The notes: generated by a model not told the origin, from the letters alone. 64,000 nucleotides of DNA from an uncultured Collinsella sp. (GCA_902493895.1 CABUQW010000005.1:23966-87965), one strand, 5' to 3'; shown: positions 17,313-26,767, counted from the first letter of the stretch. Numbers and translations are program-made.

Positions 17313-18335
17313 CTACACCGTGAGGAACATCATCACGATGATCATGGCAAAGCCGATAAGGTCGGTCGGCAAAAACACCGTGCCCAGCATAACGGCGCTG
17401 GTGATGGTCGCCGAAACCGGCTCCACAGTTCCGATGAGGCTCGCACGCACCGAGCCGATGTCCTTAACACCCTGCATATAGAGCATGTAAGCAAAAAACG
17501 AGCCGATAACCACGAACACCGCGAGCGCCTCGATGCCGGCAGCGTCGAGCGCCGGCATATGCGCCCAGGGCTGCACGAAGACACATGAGATCACGCCCGC
17601 CGTGAGCATTGCCGAGCCCGTGACGATGGGGCTGCCGTATTCGAGCAGGATCTTGGCGGGAATTACCGCCATACACGCGGCGCTGACCGCACACATAAGA
17701 CCCGCTGCCAGGCCAAGCGGCGAGATATTCAGGCTGGTGGGGTCGCCGCCGGTGGCGATTAAAAAGGTTCCACCCAGAGCCAGGCCAATGCCGATGACTT
17801 CGCGAGTACGCGGCATGCGGCGATCGATCGCGCAGGCGTAGCCCATGATGATAACGAGCTGCAGGCACTGGAGCACCGTCGCGGTTCCGGCGTTCGTCAG
17901 GCGCACGGCCGAAAGATAGCAAAACTGGTTGAACAGCAGGCCAAAGGCAGTAAAGAGCAGCAGCTGCTTGCGATCGGCGGGTGTGGTCCAGAGCTTAATC
18001 AGGCGCTCGCGGTCGCGCGTAACAACCACGGCCATAAAGAGTAGACCGGCGAGAATCTGACGCACGCTCATAAGCCACAAGGTGTCGACGTGGTAGGTAT
18101 CGAACAGAAAGCTCGCACTGGTGCCCGAGAAGCCCCAAAACGAACCGCCCACCAGCGTAGCCAAGACGCCCGTGATCATCTTGCGCGTCGAAGCGCTGTT
18201 CAAGCGGTCGCGCCATGCGCGACGGGTGTCACGGCTGAGCTCGTCGGTGCCCTCGGGCACATCAATGTTCGATATATCGGTCATCGGCACCGAAGCCCCT
18301 GCGCCTTCGACCTGCTCGACACACTCTTTGCTCAT
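17313..18335 (-). CDS. EamA/DMT-family transporter
   Basis: 340-residue inner-membrane protein of the drug/metabolite transporter superfamily. After a polar N-terminal segment of about 50 residues there are two EamA repeats of five helices. The first has the typical GGSFWGFSGTSASF start, and the second includes the family's LEYGSP-to-helix block. Members export or import amino acids, nucleosides or other small metabolites, so the substrate cannot be assigned. The start is preceded by GGGGGAGTGG. It has no operon partner. A second, distinct DMT protein lies at 41908-43026. Confidence 0.88.
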   Translation of the reverse strand: MSKECVEQVEGAGASVPMTDISNIDVPEGTDELSRDTRRAWRDRLNSASTRKMITGVLATLVGGSFWGFSGTSASFLFDTYHVDTLWLMSVRQILAGLLFMAVVVTRDRERLIKLWTTPADRKQLLLFTAFGLLFNQFCYLSAVRLTNAGTATVLQCLQLVIIMGYACAIDRRMPRTREVIGIGLALGGTFLIATGGDPTSLNISPLGLAAGLMCAVSAACMAVIPAKILLEYGSPIVTGSAMLTAGVISCVFVQPWAHMPALDAAGIEALAVFVVIGSFFAYMLYMQGVKDIGSVRASLIGTVEPVSATITSAVMLGTVFLPTDLIGFAMIIVMMFLTV

Positions 18336-18566
18336 TCCACTCCCCCGAAACAGCCTGGAAACAATTCGGCTTACCTTACCACGGCGAAGTCACCAGCTGG
18401 AGGCTTGTCCGCTTATCGGTGGGACAATTCCGCAGGCGTCTTTCCATAGCTCGATACCGCAATGGCCTTGCATTATGCGACAGCCAAATCGCGGCAGCAG
18501 GCTCTTTTGAAATGGATACGACAAAGCCCCCGAATTCCACAATGTAAGCGATTTTTAAAAATGTTC
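18336..18566. other. Intergenic region with no recognised feature
   Basis: Between the EamA gene and the tRNA-Val promoter I see only short, unsupported open frames without ribosome sites, and no hairpin with a T run. It presumably holds the EamA promoter. Confidence 0.4.
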
Positions 18567-18595
18567 TTGCCACCGAGTTCAGGCTCCGTTATATT
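18567..18595 (+). promoter_or_regulatory. Promoter of tRNA-Val
   Basis: -35 TTGCCA at 18567-18572, a 17-base spacer and -10 TATATT at 18590-18595. It lies 29 bases upstream of the tRNA. Confidence 0.75.
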
Positions 18596-18624
18596 ATCCC
18601 TTGCGCGCTTGCGCACCCTTGATC

Positions 18625-18699
18625 GGGCGTTTAGCTCAGGGGGAGAGCGCTTCCCTGACACGGAAGAGGTCAGAAGTTCAAATCTTCTAACGCCCACCA
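18625..18699 (+). tRNA. tRNA-Val (anticodon GAC)
   Basis: 75-nucleotide cloverleaf with acceptor stem GGGCGTT/AACGCCC and D arm GCTC...GAGC. The anticodon loop CTGACAC carries GAC, and the T arm is AGAAG-TTCAAAT-CTTCT. The CCA end is encoded. It reads GUC and GUU valine codons and stands alone between its own promoter and terminator. Confidence 0.95.
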
Positions 18700-18708
18700 A
18701 ATGTTCGC

Positions 18709-18745
18709 AGCTCAGAGGCTATGTCCTCTGGGCTGTTTTGTTTTA
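18709..18745 (+). terminator. Terminator after tRNA-Val
   Basis: A 10-bp stem AGCTCAGAGG/CCTCTGGGCT (one G-U), with loop CTATGT, is followed by GTTTTGTTTT, 9 bases after the tRNA. Confidence 0.85.
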
Positions 18746-18941
18746 TGTCACCAAATCAGCTGGCAACTCCAACCGCCCAAGCAACCACCCTGCCCATGCA
18801 CAAAACCGCGTCAATAGCCACCGAGGCCGAGGCCAACGCGTCTCGAACCCATCCGAGCCGCAACTCCTCAGCAAAACGCCGCGATGTCTGCGCCCTGCGG
18901 TATCCTTGAGCCACTTGCACCTGCAGCACCAAGGAGCCGCC

Positions 18942-19628
18942 ATGCGCACCGAGCTCGATGTCCCCTTTTCGCACAAAGAAGAAGCCAAGGCGCTGGGCGC
19001 CAAATGGGACCGGACCAAGAAGATCTGGTATGTACCCAGCGGCGTCAACCCCGAACCCTTTGCCGAGTGGCTGCCCGGTGTTGACCGATCCGACCCCTCA
19101 GCGCCGTATATATATCTAGTACTGGGCAAGCGCGAGTGCTGGAAGTGTCACAAAGAGACCTCGGTCGCGGCCTTCGGCATTCCCTATCGAGCCGATAACG
19201 ACGAGAGCATCGCCATCGCGCACGCGCCCAACGAAGCCGGGCACATTGCCATCGACACGGCCAACGCCAACGCACTCGCCATCGCGCCCGCTCTTGGCTG
19301 CGTGCCGGGCGAGATCCGCGACTACCTTCATAAGCGCTGCGGCTACAAACCCGTAGGCGCGCGAGCCTCCAAAGCCCCGTCGCTCGGCAACACGTGCACC
19401 AGTTGCGACGCGCTGCAAGGCAGCCGCTATCTGTTCGAGGAGCCCTCGTCCCCGTTTGCCCTCACTGCCATCAACAAGCTGCCGGCACTAGAGTTTGTGC
19501 GCGTCGAAGTTGCCGGCGTTTTTGGCGTCCCGGCCGCGCGCACCGACTTTGACCAGGCGCTCTTTACCTGGGCACGCGACCATCACGCCGAGTTCCACAA
19601 GCAACTCGGTGAGGGGATTTATTTGTAG
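18942..19628 (+). CDS. DUF5710-domain protein
   Basis: 228 residues. The N-terminal 45 residues match DUF5710 (TELDVPFSHKEEAKALGAKW and IWYVPSG), a small domain often fused to primases, helicases or nucleases of mobile elements. The remainder is unfamiliar. It holds two CxxC pairs, CWKC near residue 66 and CTSC near 152, so a zinc-binding middle region is plausible. The chosen ATG has AAGGAGCC six bases upstream. An upstream extension of the frame has no site and would run through the tRNA. No partner gene is close on this strand. Function is unknown. Confidence 0.75.
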   Translation: MRTELDVPFSHKEEAKALGAKWDRTKKIWYVPSGVNPEPFAEWLPGVDRSDPSAPYIYLVLGKRECWKCHKETSVAAFGIPYRADNDESIAIAHAPNEAGHIAIDTANANALAIAPALGCVPGEIRDYLHKRCGYKPVGARASKAPSLGNTCTSCDALQGSRYLFEEPSSPFALTAINKLPALEFVRVEVAGVFGVPAARTDFDQALFTWARDHHAEFHKQLGEGIYL

Positions 19629-19666
19629 AGACGGAGAAGCCTTCACAGCCAGCTCCTCCGCATCAC

Positions 19667-19951
19667 CTATCCCTCGTCGCCGGCGTCATACACGATATCG
19701 AGGCCACAAACAGGGCATTTCTCCGGATACACCGGCATATGAACGCCTGTCTGTTTTCTCACTTCGTCGCTGAGTCTGTCGCGCGCATCGATGAACCGAA
19801 TGTCGAGACACGGTATTTGCGAGCCGCAGCAAGGGCAGGTGACGACAAACGACCCGCAATCAACCTCTACGCTCGGAAACATATTGTTGTCTATAAGGGC
19901 ACACGGCAGTTTTCCGTACTTCCCCATCGCAATATCGCCTCGCCAGCTCAT
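19667..19951 (-). CDS. Small zinc-ribbon protein, hypothetical
   Basis: 94 residues. A CPCCG pair near the middle and CPVCG near the C-terminus form a likely zinc ribbon. No catalytic motif is visible. The ATG used has GAGGGGAGC upstream. It ends 39 bases from the DUF5710 stop, so the two genes converge. It could be a small regulator or a metal-site protein, but I do not recognise it. Confidence 0.6.
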   Translation of the reverse strand: MSWRGDIAMGKYGKLPCALIDNNMFPSVEVDCGSFVVTCPCCGSQIPCLDIRFIDARDRLSDEVRKQTGVHMPVYPEKCPVCGLDIVYDAGDEG

Positions 19952-20073
19952 ACACGCTCCCCTCTCGCTATACAAAACAGGAAGAGCATGCACCGGCGGG
20001 CGTGCGCGAGATTGCATCGCCACGCGATCCGATCAAACAACTCGATCGTCAAAGAATGCCAAAGCCAAATACG

Positions 20074-20946
20074 CTAATACAGCAGAAGCCCCGCCTTTTC
20101 ACGCTTCTTTTCCGAGCGATCGAACTCAATGCGATGGGCCTCAAGAAACACCGTATTGGGTCGCCACTGACGCTCATTCGGCTGCCTTAGCGTCGCACCC
20201 GCAAAGGAAGCGTAGCCGGTCTTATCCAGCAGGTACGATCCGCACAGCCGATATTCGCCGCAAACAGGCTCAAACGAAATCAGGTGAGCATCAAATAGGG
20301 AATGAAGATCGCGCCGAAGCAGAATGCCATTGCTGGCAACCTGCGATTTGGGTCCCGAGTAATTCTCGATATGTGCAGCCTCCAGAGCTTCGCTGACGCC
20401 GCAGTCCGACACCGCGCAACGGCCGTCATAGGCGGCAACGAGCTGCTTGCGGAACCATTGCTGCCCCAATCGCTCGCGCCTTAACGCATAGCGGACCTTT
20501 TCGTCGTCGGTCGCACCCTGTCCGGCAAACTCAATATCGACGGGCATGTGCTTCAGATAACTCATGTCGGGTGCAAAACGAGGGTCCGGTCCGCCTTTAT
20601 GAACAGGACCATGCAGAACAAACCATCCGTTTTCGGGCTCGAACCGCTCAACAAACGCAAGGCCGAGCACCTTATAGCCCACCTCGGTTGCAAATATGAC
20701 TCCGACCGGAACGCCACATTCCATGCAGTTGAGCATTTTACGGTTATAGTCTTGGTCTCGAGAACCAACGGCGCCTGGCGCTTGAACCGAATACTTAATG
20801 ACCCACATGCCATCGTCCAAATAGAGCGGAGGCACATCGTTGATGCTCTCGGTTTGCCGCTGGCGCGCTTGCACCCCGCTACCCCACTCCCCTGTATACT
20901 GATGTAGCACGTGTTTCATCCGGGCTTGTTGGGCCGGATTGTTCAT
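20074..20946 (-). CDS. HNH endonuclease domain protein
   Basis: 290 residues. The C-terminal half carries an HNH_2-type nuclease core. CAVSDCG is followed by AAHIENY (His), SNGILL (Asn) and DLHSLFDAHL (His), in the order H-N-H. The N-terminal about 150 residues are not recognised, and contain CMECG. Such architectures occur in restriction-like defence proteins and in domesticated nucleases. There is no adjacent methylase or ATPase to support a restriction system. The start is uncertain: the first ATG (20946) has no ribosome site. It is divergent from the next gene by 11 bases. Confidence 0.75.
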   Translation of the reverse strand: MNNPAQQARMKHVLHQYTGEWGSGVQARQRQTESINDVPPLYLDDGMWVIKYSVQAPGAVGSRDQDYNRKMLNCMECGVPVGVIFATEVGYKVLGLAFVERFEPENGWFVLHGPVHKGGPDPRFAPDMSYLKHMPVDIEFAGQGATDDEKVRYALRRERLGQQWFRKQLVAAYDGRCAVSDCGVSEALEAAHIENYSGPKSQVASNGILLRRDLHSLFDAHLISFEPVCGEYRLCGSYLLDKTGYASFAGATLRQPNERQWRPNTVFLEAHRIEFDRSEKKREKAGLLLY

Positions 20947-20957
20947 GGGAGGGTCTT

Positions 20958-21449
20958 ATGGCTGCTTTGAACACGCCTAAGGGGAGCGTTTCTTCTTCGT
21001 CCATCAAGCCGGTTACACGCAAGGCCGTGCGCTGCCAGCGCGAGGTCGCCTGGCTTGTCACGCAGGCGGCGGGTAGGCTTGTGGCGACCACCCAGGACGT
21101 CAATGCGCCTACGCCGAGCTTTGTGTTAGCGGCGGCGCTGGATTTTGTGCGCCAATTGGAGCTTGCCGAACAGGATGCCAGCGGCCACCTCGACTACCAG
21201 AATGTTATGGCGCCCGACCTGCAAACGTTCTGCCACATGGCCAAGTTGCCCGCCGCGCCCAATGCGCTTTCGGACGCAGGCTACATGTTTACGCTTTCGG
21301 GCGCGGACCTTATCCGCGATATCTACGCATACTGCAGCGAGCTCGCCGAACGCAGCGTCTTTGGCACGGCTGAAGTCAAACCGGGATATGTCATCAAGCT
21401 GGTTCTTAGGCTGTTCTTGATGGACGGGTTCGGGGCCATGCCGGCGTAA
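20958..21449 (+). CDS. Hypothetical protein
   Basis: 163-residue protein with a strong ribosome site (GGGAGGGTC). It has a basic N-terminus and a mainly helical body, with no membrane segment and no signal peptide. I recognise no family. It is divergent from the HNH gene with nearly overlapping 5' ends, so the two may share regulation. Confidence 0.6.
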   Translation: MAALNTPKGSVSSSSIKPVTRKAVRCQREVAWLVTQAAGRLVATTQDVNAPTPSFVLAAALDFVRQLELAEQDASGHLDYQNVMAPDLQTFCHMAKLPAAPNALSDAGYMFTLSGADLIRDIYAYCSELAERSVFGTAEVKPGYVIKLVLRLFLMDGFGAMPA

Positions 21450-21549
21450 GCCGAGTCTTTAGCATCACCGTCGACTGGGCAACAACCGCTTTACCTTAGT
21501 GGGCGCCAATCGAGGGTCGATTATTGAGTCGCCTCGTCCACTAACGCAT

Positions 21550-23016
21550 TTATTCCACGCGCTCTGACAGTCGATATTTGCGGTTGCGGCTTGTCGACGG
21601 CGCCGTGGGCTCAAGCTCGCCTTGAGCAATGAGCGCGTTGACGCGCGACCTAACCTGGGAAATTGTAAGCCCCGTGCGTTCTGCCAGCTCACGCGTCCCC
21701 AGCTCGCCGTAGTGTTTGAGTGCCGTCACAATTAAGCCCCCGCCATGATCGACCGGCTCGATCTTTGAACGGTAAAGTACGACCTTGAACCGATCGAACC
21801 CCGGGCAGAACAGGGGCTCGGCCAGACCATGCGCGCGCATGGCATCGATCATCATCGGGATGCCCGAGCCATTGCCCTCAGCCGGCGAACCTGCGCCATC
21901 CGGCAGCGGAACAATCGACATGAGCTTCACAAGCGTCGCGTTACGGCATCGGGAGCTGCCGTCAAACAAGTTCTCGCGAGTCTTTCCCCCGTAAAGGCCG
22001 CCAGGATTCGTCACCTCGACACGATCGTCAAAGACGTCGACGGCAATCGATTGTCCACAGAACCGATCCCCGTATTCTCGATGGATTACGGCGTTGGCGA
22101 TTGCCTCGCGCAGAACCTCCTCGGGAATCTCAAGCGAGTCGACACGCGAGACGCCTTGGACGGTCGAGGTTCGCCGCAAATTCTTGGCGACGGCTGCGAC
22201 GGCATCCGAGATCATCTCGCCCAACGTTCCCTCACTGATTGTGCGGTCCATGAATCTCAGCGACCCCGCCATGCCCTTCTGAGTTCCCGCATGGACAGCC
22301 ACGTCAATGAAGAGCTTGGGATAGAACTGCTGAGGGTAGGTGCCCACAACTAGGAGTCCAGCCTTGGTGACATTGCCCTGGGAATCAAGGATATTTAGGC
22401 GCTCCAGCTTCGTTTGTTTGTCCGGCGCGCCGCGCATTGCCCGGGGCGTCAACGAGAAAGCCCGATCTATCGTACGGTCGACCAGCGTCTCGTCGAGATC
22501 GTCCGCGCCCGCACCCGCCACCGCGTCGCGATCGCTCGGAGTCGCTCGACCGTATGACGCCAATGCGAGCACCTCGGTCGATGAAAGCGGCACATCTTTG
22601 TCATCGATGCGCTTGTAGCTGCCGCCCTGGGCGCCCCGCTCTATGACATAGCAGGGCTTGCTCGACGGATCGAGCTCCTCAATCGTAATGACGAGAACGA
22701 TGACGCCCTGAAGCTCCACTCGCTCGATCGTGTATTTGGGCGGATTGGCCAGCTTTCCTCGACCGCCCGCATCACCCATGCCTGACACAAATTGGTTGAG
22801 CACTTTCTCGGTCTCGAAGTTCTCAACCGGGACAAAACCTGCGCGCTCACTCACTCCGAGCACGATGGTTCCGCCGGCAGTGTTCGCGAATGCGCTCACC
22901 GTTTCCCACACGTCGCGGGAAAGCGTCGTGGCGCTCTCCTTCACTTCGACGTTAAGATCATCCGAGCCCATACGTCTTAAAGACTCAAGCAGACCGGTCA
23001 GCTCGCTTTCGTTCAT
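21550..23016 (-). CDS. AlbA_2/Schlafen-type ATP-binding protein with winged-helix C-terminus
   Basis: 488 residues in three parts. The N-terminal AlbA_2 (Schlafen-like AAA_4) domain has the typical EVKES and FANTAGGTIVLGV motifs. The middle region resembles a histidine-kinase-type ATPase (HATPase_c_4), with EAIANAVIHREY and VTNPGGLYGG. The C-terminal winged helix contains LAERTGLTISQVRSRVNAL. The family is annotated as RecG-like or as a putative transcriptional regulator, and no reaction is established. The start used has AAAGGACG upstream. The gene reads away from an intergenic region packed with TCTCTC repeats and 21-base repeats, which could be its own targets. Confidence 0.8.
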   Translation of the reverse strand: MNESELTGLLESLRRMGSDDLNVEVKESATTLSRDVWETVSAFANTAGGTIVLGVSERAGFVPVENFETEKVLNQFVSGMGDAGGRGKLANPPKYTIERVELQGVIVLVITIEELDPSSKPCYVIERGAQGGSYKRIDDKDVPLSSTEVLALASYGRATPSDRDAVAGAGADDLDETLVDRTIDRAFSLTPRAMRGAPDKQTKLERLNILDSQGNVTKAGLLVVGTYPQQFYPKLFIDVAVHAGTQKGMAGSLRFMDRTISEGTLGEMISDAVAAVAKNLRRTSTVQGVSRVDSLEIPEEVLREAIANAVIHREYGDRFCGQSIAVDVFDDRVEVTNPGGLYGGKTRENLFDGSSRCRNATLVKLMSIVPLPDGAGSPAEGNGSGIPMMIDAMRAHGLAEPLFCPGFDRFKVVLYRSKIEPVDHGGGLIVTALKHYGELGTRELAERTGLTISQVRSRVNALIAQGELEPTAPSTSRNRKYRLSERVE

Positions 23017-23070
23017 CTGCACGTCCTTTCGCTCGGTCCTGCGGAGAATGCCGCGGATAGATTTCCCTCG

Positions 23071-23283
23071 TCTCTCAGTTATCTCTCGTAATTATCTCTC
23101 ATTTATCTCTCTATCTCTCGGCTTAGAGCTAAGAGATAGATAGAGATGGAATGTCTACCATTTGCTTCATTTATACATATTTTTGCTGGTAGAACAATCG
23201 GTATTGAGACAATACCATGATTGCCTGTCTCTTTGCTGCTCAGTTATCTCTCATATTTTTCTCTCATCTTCCTGTCATCTCTC
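23071..23283. promoter_or_regulatory. Array of TCTCTC repeats upstream of the AlbA_2 gene
   Basis: TCTCTC occurs at 23071, 23082, 23095, 23106 and 23114 (spacings 11, 13, 11, 8), close to one helical turn. It recurs at 23247, 23260 and 23278. A short inverted block of AGAGATAGATAGAGA follows the first group. The spacing suggests cooperative binding by a protein, possibly the winged-helix regulator immediately downstream. The binding role is an inference. Confidence 0.5.
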
Positions 23284-23325
23284 ATATTAGAGACGAATGA
23301 GAGACGAGAGATACGCGAGTGATGG

Positions 23326-23502
23326 ACGAGCGAGGATTTTCGGACGGTCGGATATCGAGAGTGGATATTTGGACGGTTTTTGGGGCTTTTGCGGCAAATT
23401 CCGTCCAAATATCCACTCTCGTTCGATAGGTATCCGGAAATCCTCGCTCGTCCGTCCGAATATCCACTCTCGTTTGGCGAGTGTCCAATTTTCCACGCTC
23501 GT
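23326..23502. repeat. Six degenerate 21-base repeats, two inverted and four direct
   Basis: Copies read on the plus strand: 23402-23422, 23431-23451, 23453-23473 and 23482-23502. Copies on the minus strand: 23326-23346 and 23355-23375. The shared pattern is a (C/T)(A/G)TCC core, an A/T-rich centre, then TCC(A/T)C(T/G)CTCGT. The copies are separated by 1-26 bases. Copies 2 and 3 pair as a perfect 20-bp inverted repeat, and copies 1 and 4 as a partly paired outer stem. Confidence 0.75.
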
Positions 23503-23637
23503 GCGGCGGGCACGCGGGACCTATGCCCAATCCGCCGGCATCGTCTTCAGTTCGCCGCAGAGCCGCGGCCCCATATGGGTATACTCTCGAGGATTCGACT
23601 CGATTCGCCCCCGCTGGGGCGTCAAAGGAGACTGCAT

Positions 23638-26600
23638 ATGCCCACCACCTCAACCGACCCGCGTGCCGCTGCCGCCGCGCTGCTGGTGCCCGGTTCCACC
23701 TGCCACGGTTTTGCCGTCGAGCGCTGCGAGACCGTGCCCGAGCTCGACTCGGACGCCTACGTACTGCGCCACACTGCCTCGGGCGTTCGCCTGCTGTATC
23801 TGTCATGCGACGACGAAAACAAGGCCTTTGCCATTGGCTTTAAGACGCCGCCGGCCGATTCCACCGGCGTGTTCCATATTCTTGAGCACTCGGTACTGTG
23901 CGGATCGGCCAAGTTTCCCGTCAAGGAGCCGTTTGTCGACCTGATCAAGAGCTCCATGCAGACGTTCCTCAACGCCATGACCTACCCAGACAAGACCATC
24001 TACCCCGTTGCCACCACCAACGAGCAGGATCTGTACAACCTGATGGACGTGTACCTGGACGCGGTGTTCAACCCGGCCATCTATACCAAGCCCACCATTT
24101 TTGAGCAGGAGGGCTGGCACTACGAGCTGGACCTGCCGGAGGGCGCCGAGGGCGAGGGCGACGGCAGCTCCGCCAGCCTGCGCGATGGCACGCTGCGTTA
24201 TAACGGCGTGGTGTTCAACGAGATGAAGGGCGCGCTGTCCGACCCCATGAGTGTGCTGGACGACGCCGTCAACGCCGCGCTCTATCCCGACACAGCCTAT
24301 GCGCACGAGAGCGGCGGCGACCCGCGCGCGATTCCCGCGCTCACCTACGAGCAGTTCCTGGACACGCACGCGCGCCACTACAATCCTTCCAACTCCTACA
24401 TCACGCTCTATGGCGACCTGAACGTGGACCGCGCACTGGCCTTTTTGGACGAGCGCTACCTGTCGCAGCCGAGTGCCGCGAGCCGCCGCATGGACGCTAC
24501 CGTCGCCGCCGGCGAGGACCCGTCCACGCTGGCGCCCAATCCGCTGGGCGTGCAGGCACCCGTGACCTGCGAGTACAAGCGCGTCGAGATGGCTACCACG
24601 CCCGAGAACGCCCTGGTGGGCCTGGGCCTGGTGCTGGGCAGTGCGCTCGACCGCAAGCGCACGATCGCGGCGGATATCCTGTTTGAGGCGCTGCTGGGCT
24701 CCAACGAGGCGCCGGTTAAGAAGGCCATTCTGGCTGCCGGCCTGGGCGGCAACGTGGTGAGCTACACCGCGGCCGAGAGCCTGCAGCCCTACGAGCTCAT
24801 CATGCTGCAAAACGCGCAGCCCGGCGTGGCGCGCGAGCTGCGCCGCGTGTTCCAGGACGCCTGCCGCGACCTGTGCGAGCACGGCGTTCCGCGCGAGCGC
24901 CTGGAGGCCATCATCAGCAGCAACGAGTACGACCTGCGTCAGCGCGACTATGGCATCGCCGACGGCGTGGCCATTGCGTGCGACGCGCTGAGCACCTGGC
25001 TCTACGATGACGACGCCGCGACGCTGGCACTCAAGTACGGCCCGGTGTACGAGGAGCTGCGTGGCGAGCTGGACGGCAGCTATTTTGAGGACCTGCTGCG
25101 CGAGCTGGTGCTGGAAAACGACCACATGGCGTTGGTCGAGCTGGTGCCGGTGGACGCCGCCGAGGGCGCAGAGGGTGCCGAGGCCGCCGAACTGGCAGCC
25201 AAGCGCGATGCCATGACCGAGGCCGAGCTGGCCGACGTGGTCGAGCGCACGGCCTCGCTGCGTGCCGCGCAGGAGGCGGAAGACACGCCCGAGGCCAAGG
25301 CCACGCTGCCGCGCCTGCGCGTGTCCGACATTGGCGAGGCGCGCCCCGAGCCGCCGCTAATCGTGGACACGACCGCGCCCATCCCCTGCCTGCGCCATGG
25401 CATCCCCACCAACCGCCTGGCCTACGCCATGCAGTATTTCGACCTGAACTGCGTCGCGTTTGAGGACCTGCCCTATGTGACACTGCTCTGCCGCCTGCTT
25501 AAGCAGCTGCCCACGCGCGAGCACTCGGCCGAGGAACTCGACAACTTGCTCGCTGGCAAGCTCGGCTTTTTGAGCTTTACGACCGAAGTCATGACACAGC
25601 CCGAAGTGGACGGCGTGCGCCCCTACCTGCTGGTGAGTGCCGGCGCCCTGTCCGAGAAAATCGATGCGCTGGCAAGCCTGCCGCGCGAGGTGTGGTCGAG
25701 CACGCTTTTGGCAGACGCCGACGCCGACCGCATGCGCGACGTGCTCACGCAGATTCGCATTGGGCTTGAGCAGGGCTTTATCAACAACGGCCACTCGGCA
25801 GCGCTCGGTCGCGCGATGAGCTACAGCTCGCCTTCGGCCGTGGTGCGTGAGCAGCTCTCGGGCGTAGACTTCTACCTGTTCCTGCGCGATTTGCTCGAGC
25901 ACTTTGACGAGCGCGTGGACGGGCTGCGTACCAAGCTTGCCGAGCTGGCGGAGCGCATCTTTGTGGTCGATGGCTGCATGGCGAGCTTTACCGGCAGCGA
26001 CGAGGACTTTGACGCGTACTGGGATGCCGCGGGCGACCTGGGGCTGGACGCTGGCGACGGCGCCGATGCCGGCCGCGACGCGCTCGTGGTGTCGACGCCG
26101 TGCGACCGCCACGAGGCTTTTGTCATTCCCAGCGACATCTGCTTTGCCGCGCGTGCGTGCGATCCGCGTCGCCTGGGCATCGACGTGACGGGCGCCTGGG
26201 CGGTTGCCGCCAACGCACTCTCCTACGATTACCTGTGGAACGAAATTCGCGTGAAGGGCGGTGCGTACGGCTGCGGATTCCGCGCAGCCGGCGAGCGCCA
26301 GACGGCGTTCTACACCTACCGCGACCCGGCAATCGACCCCTCGATTGAGCGCGTGGAGCGCGCGGGTGCATGGCTTAGCAGCTTTGAGCCCGACGAGGCC
26401 GCCTTTGAGGGCTTTATCGTGAGCTGCGTGAGCGGCATGGACGCGCCGGTGAAGCCGTACGCACTCACCAAGCGCCGCAACACGACCTACCTGGCCGGGC
26501 TCGATCCGCATGCGCGCGAGGAGCGTCGCGCCCAGATGCTCGCCGCCACGCCCGGTGAGCTGCGCTCGCTCGGCGCCGACGTGACGCGCATCGCAGCCGT

Positions 26601-26682
26601 CTCACCCACCTGTGTCTTTGGCGGCCGAGACGTCATCGCCAAGAGCAACGCCGGCTTTAACGTCATCGACCTGCTGGGCTAA
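23638..26682 (+). CDS. M16C-family zinc metallopeptidase (presequence protease-like)
   Basis: 1014 residues, the length expected for M16C proteases such as presequence protease/falcilysin. The inverted zinc motif HILEH (His80, Glu83, His84) lies in the family context FHILEHSVL. It is followed by the two tandem M16 halves and the peptidase-M16C-associated region. These enzymes degrade oligopeptides inside the cell. No signal peptide is visible, so cytosolic peptide turnover is the likely role. The start has AAAGGAGAC six bases upstream. A longer in-frame start would lie in the repeat region. Confidence 0.93.
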   Translation: MPTTSTDPRAAAAALLVPGSTCHGFAVERCETVPELDSDAYVLRHTASGVRLLYLSCDDENKAFAIGFKTPPADSTGVFHILEHSVLCGSAKFPVKEPFVDLIKSSMQTFLNAMTYPDKTIYPVATTNEQDLYNLMDVYLDAVFNPAIYTKPTIFEQEGWHYELDLPEGAEGEGDGSSASLRDGTLRYNGVVFNEMKGALSDPMSVLDDAVNAALYPDTAYAHESGGDPRAIPALTYEQFLDTHARHYNPSNSYITLYGDLNVDRALAFLDERYLSQPSAASRRMDATVAAGEDPSTLAPNPLGVQAPVTCEYKRVEMATTPENALVGLGLVLGSALDRKRTIAADILFEALLGSNEAPVKKAILAAGLGGNVVSYTAAESLQPYELIMLQNAQPGVARELRRVFQDACRDLCEHGVPRERLEAIISSNEYDLRQRDYGIADGVAIACDALSTWLYDDDAATLALKYGPVYEELRGELDGSYFEDLLRELVLENDHMALVELVPVDAAEGAEGAEAAELAAKRDAMTEAELADVVERTASLRAAQEAEDTPEAKATLPRLRVSDIGEARPEPPLIVDTTAPIPCLRHGIPTNRLAYAMQYFDLNCVAFEDLPYVTLLCRLLKQLPTREHSAEELDNLLAGKLGFLSFTTEVMTQPEVDGVRPYLLVSAGALSEKIDALASLPREVWSSTLLADADADRMRDVLTQIRIGLEQGFINNGHSAALGRAMSYSSPSAVVREQLSGVDFYLFLRDLLEHFDERVDGLRTKLAELAERIFVVDGCMASFTGSDEDFDAYWDAAGDLGLDAGDGADAGRDALVVSTPCDRHEAFVIPSDICFAARACDPRRLGIDVTGAWAVAANALSYDYLWNEIRVKGGAYGCGFRAAGERQTAFYTYRDPAIDPSIERVERAGAWLSSFEPDEAAFEGFIVSCVSGMDAPVKPYALTKRRNTTYLAGLDPHAREERRAQMLAATPGELRSLGADVTRIAAVSPTCVFGGRDVIAKSNAGFNVIDLLG

Positions 26683-26688
26683 CGCACA

Positions 26689-26729
26689 AAGGTAGATTTT
26701 TGGGACATGCCCGGAAATCTACCTTTTTT
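26689..26729 (+). terminator. Terminator/REP-D palindrome after the M16 gene
   Basis: A 12-bp stem AAAGGTAGATTT/AAATCTACCTTT, with a 15-base loop, is followed by TTTTTT. The core 26692-26722 is a second copy of the palindrome at 29453-29482 in reverse orientation, so it also belongs to a repeat family (REP-D). Confidence 0.85.
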
Positions 26730-26767
26730 CTGCGGCTTGGGCGGGGTGCCGCAGCCCACCGCGGCGG

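Noticed and set aside
23287..23496. Minus-strand peptide with repeated REWIFGR
   Set aside because: It is only the translation of the DNA repeats. It has no ribosome site or conserved domain.
23326..23502. CRISPR array
   Set aside because: The repeats are degenerate, in both orientations, with spacers of 1-26 bases, and no cas gene is present.
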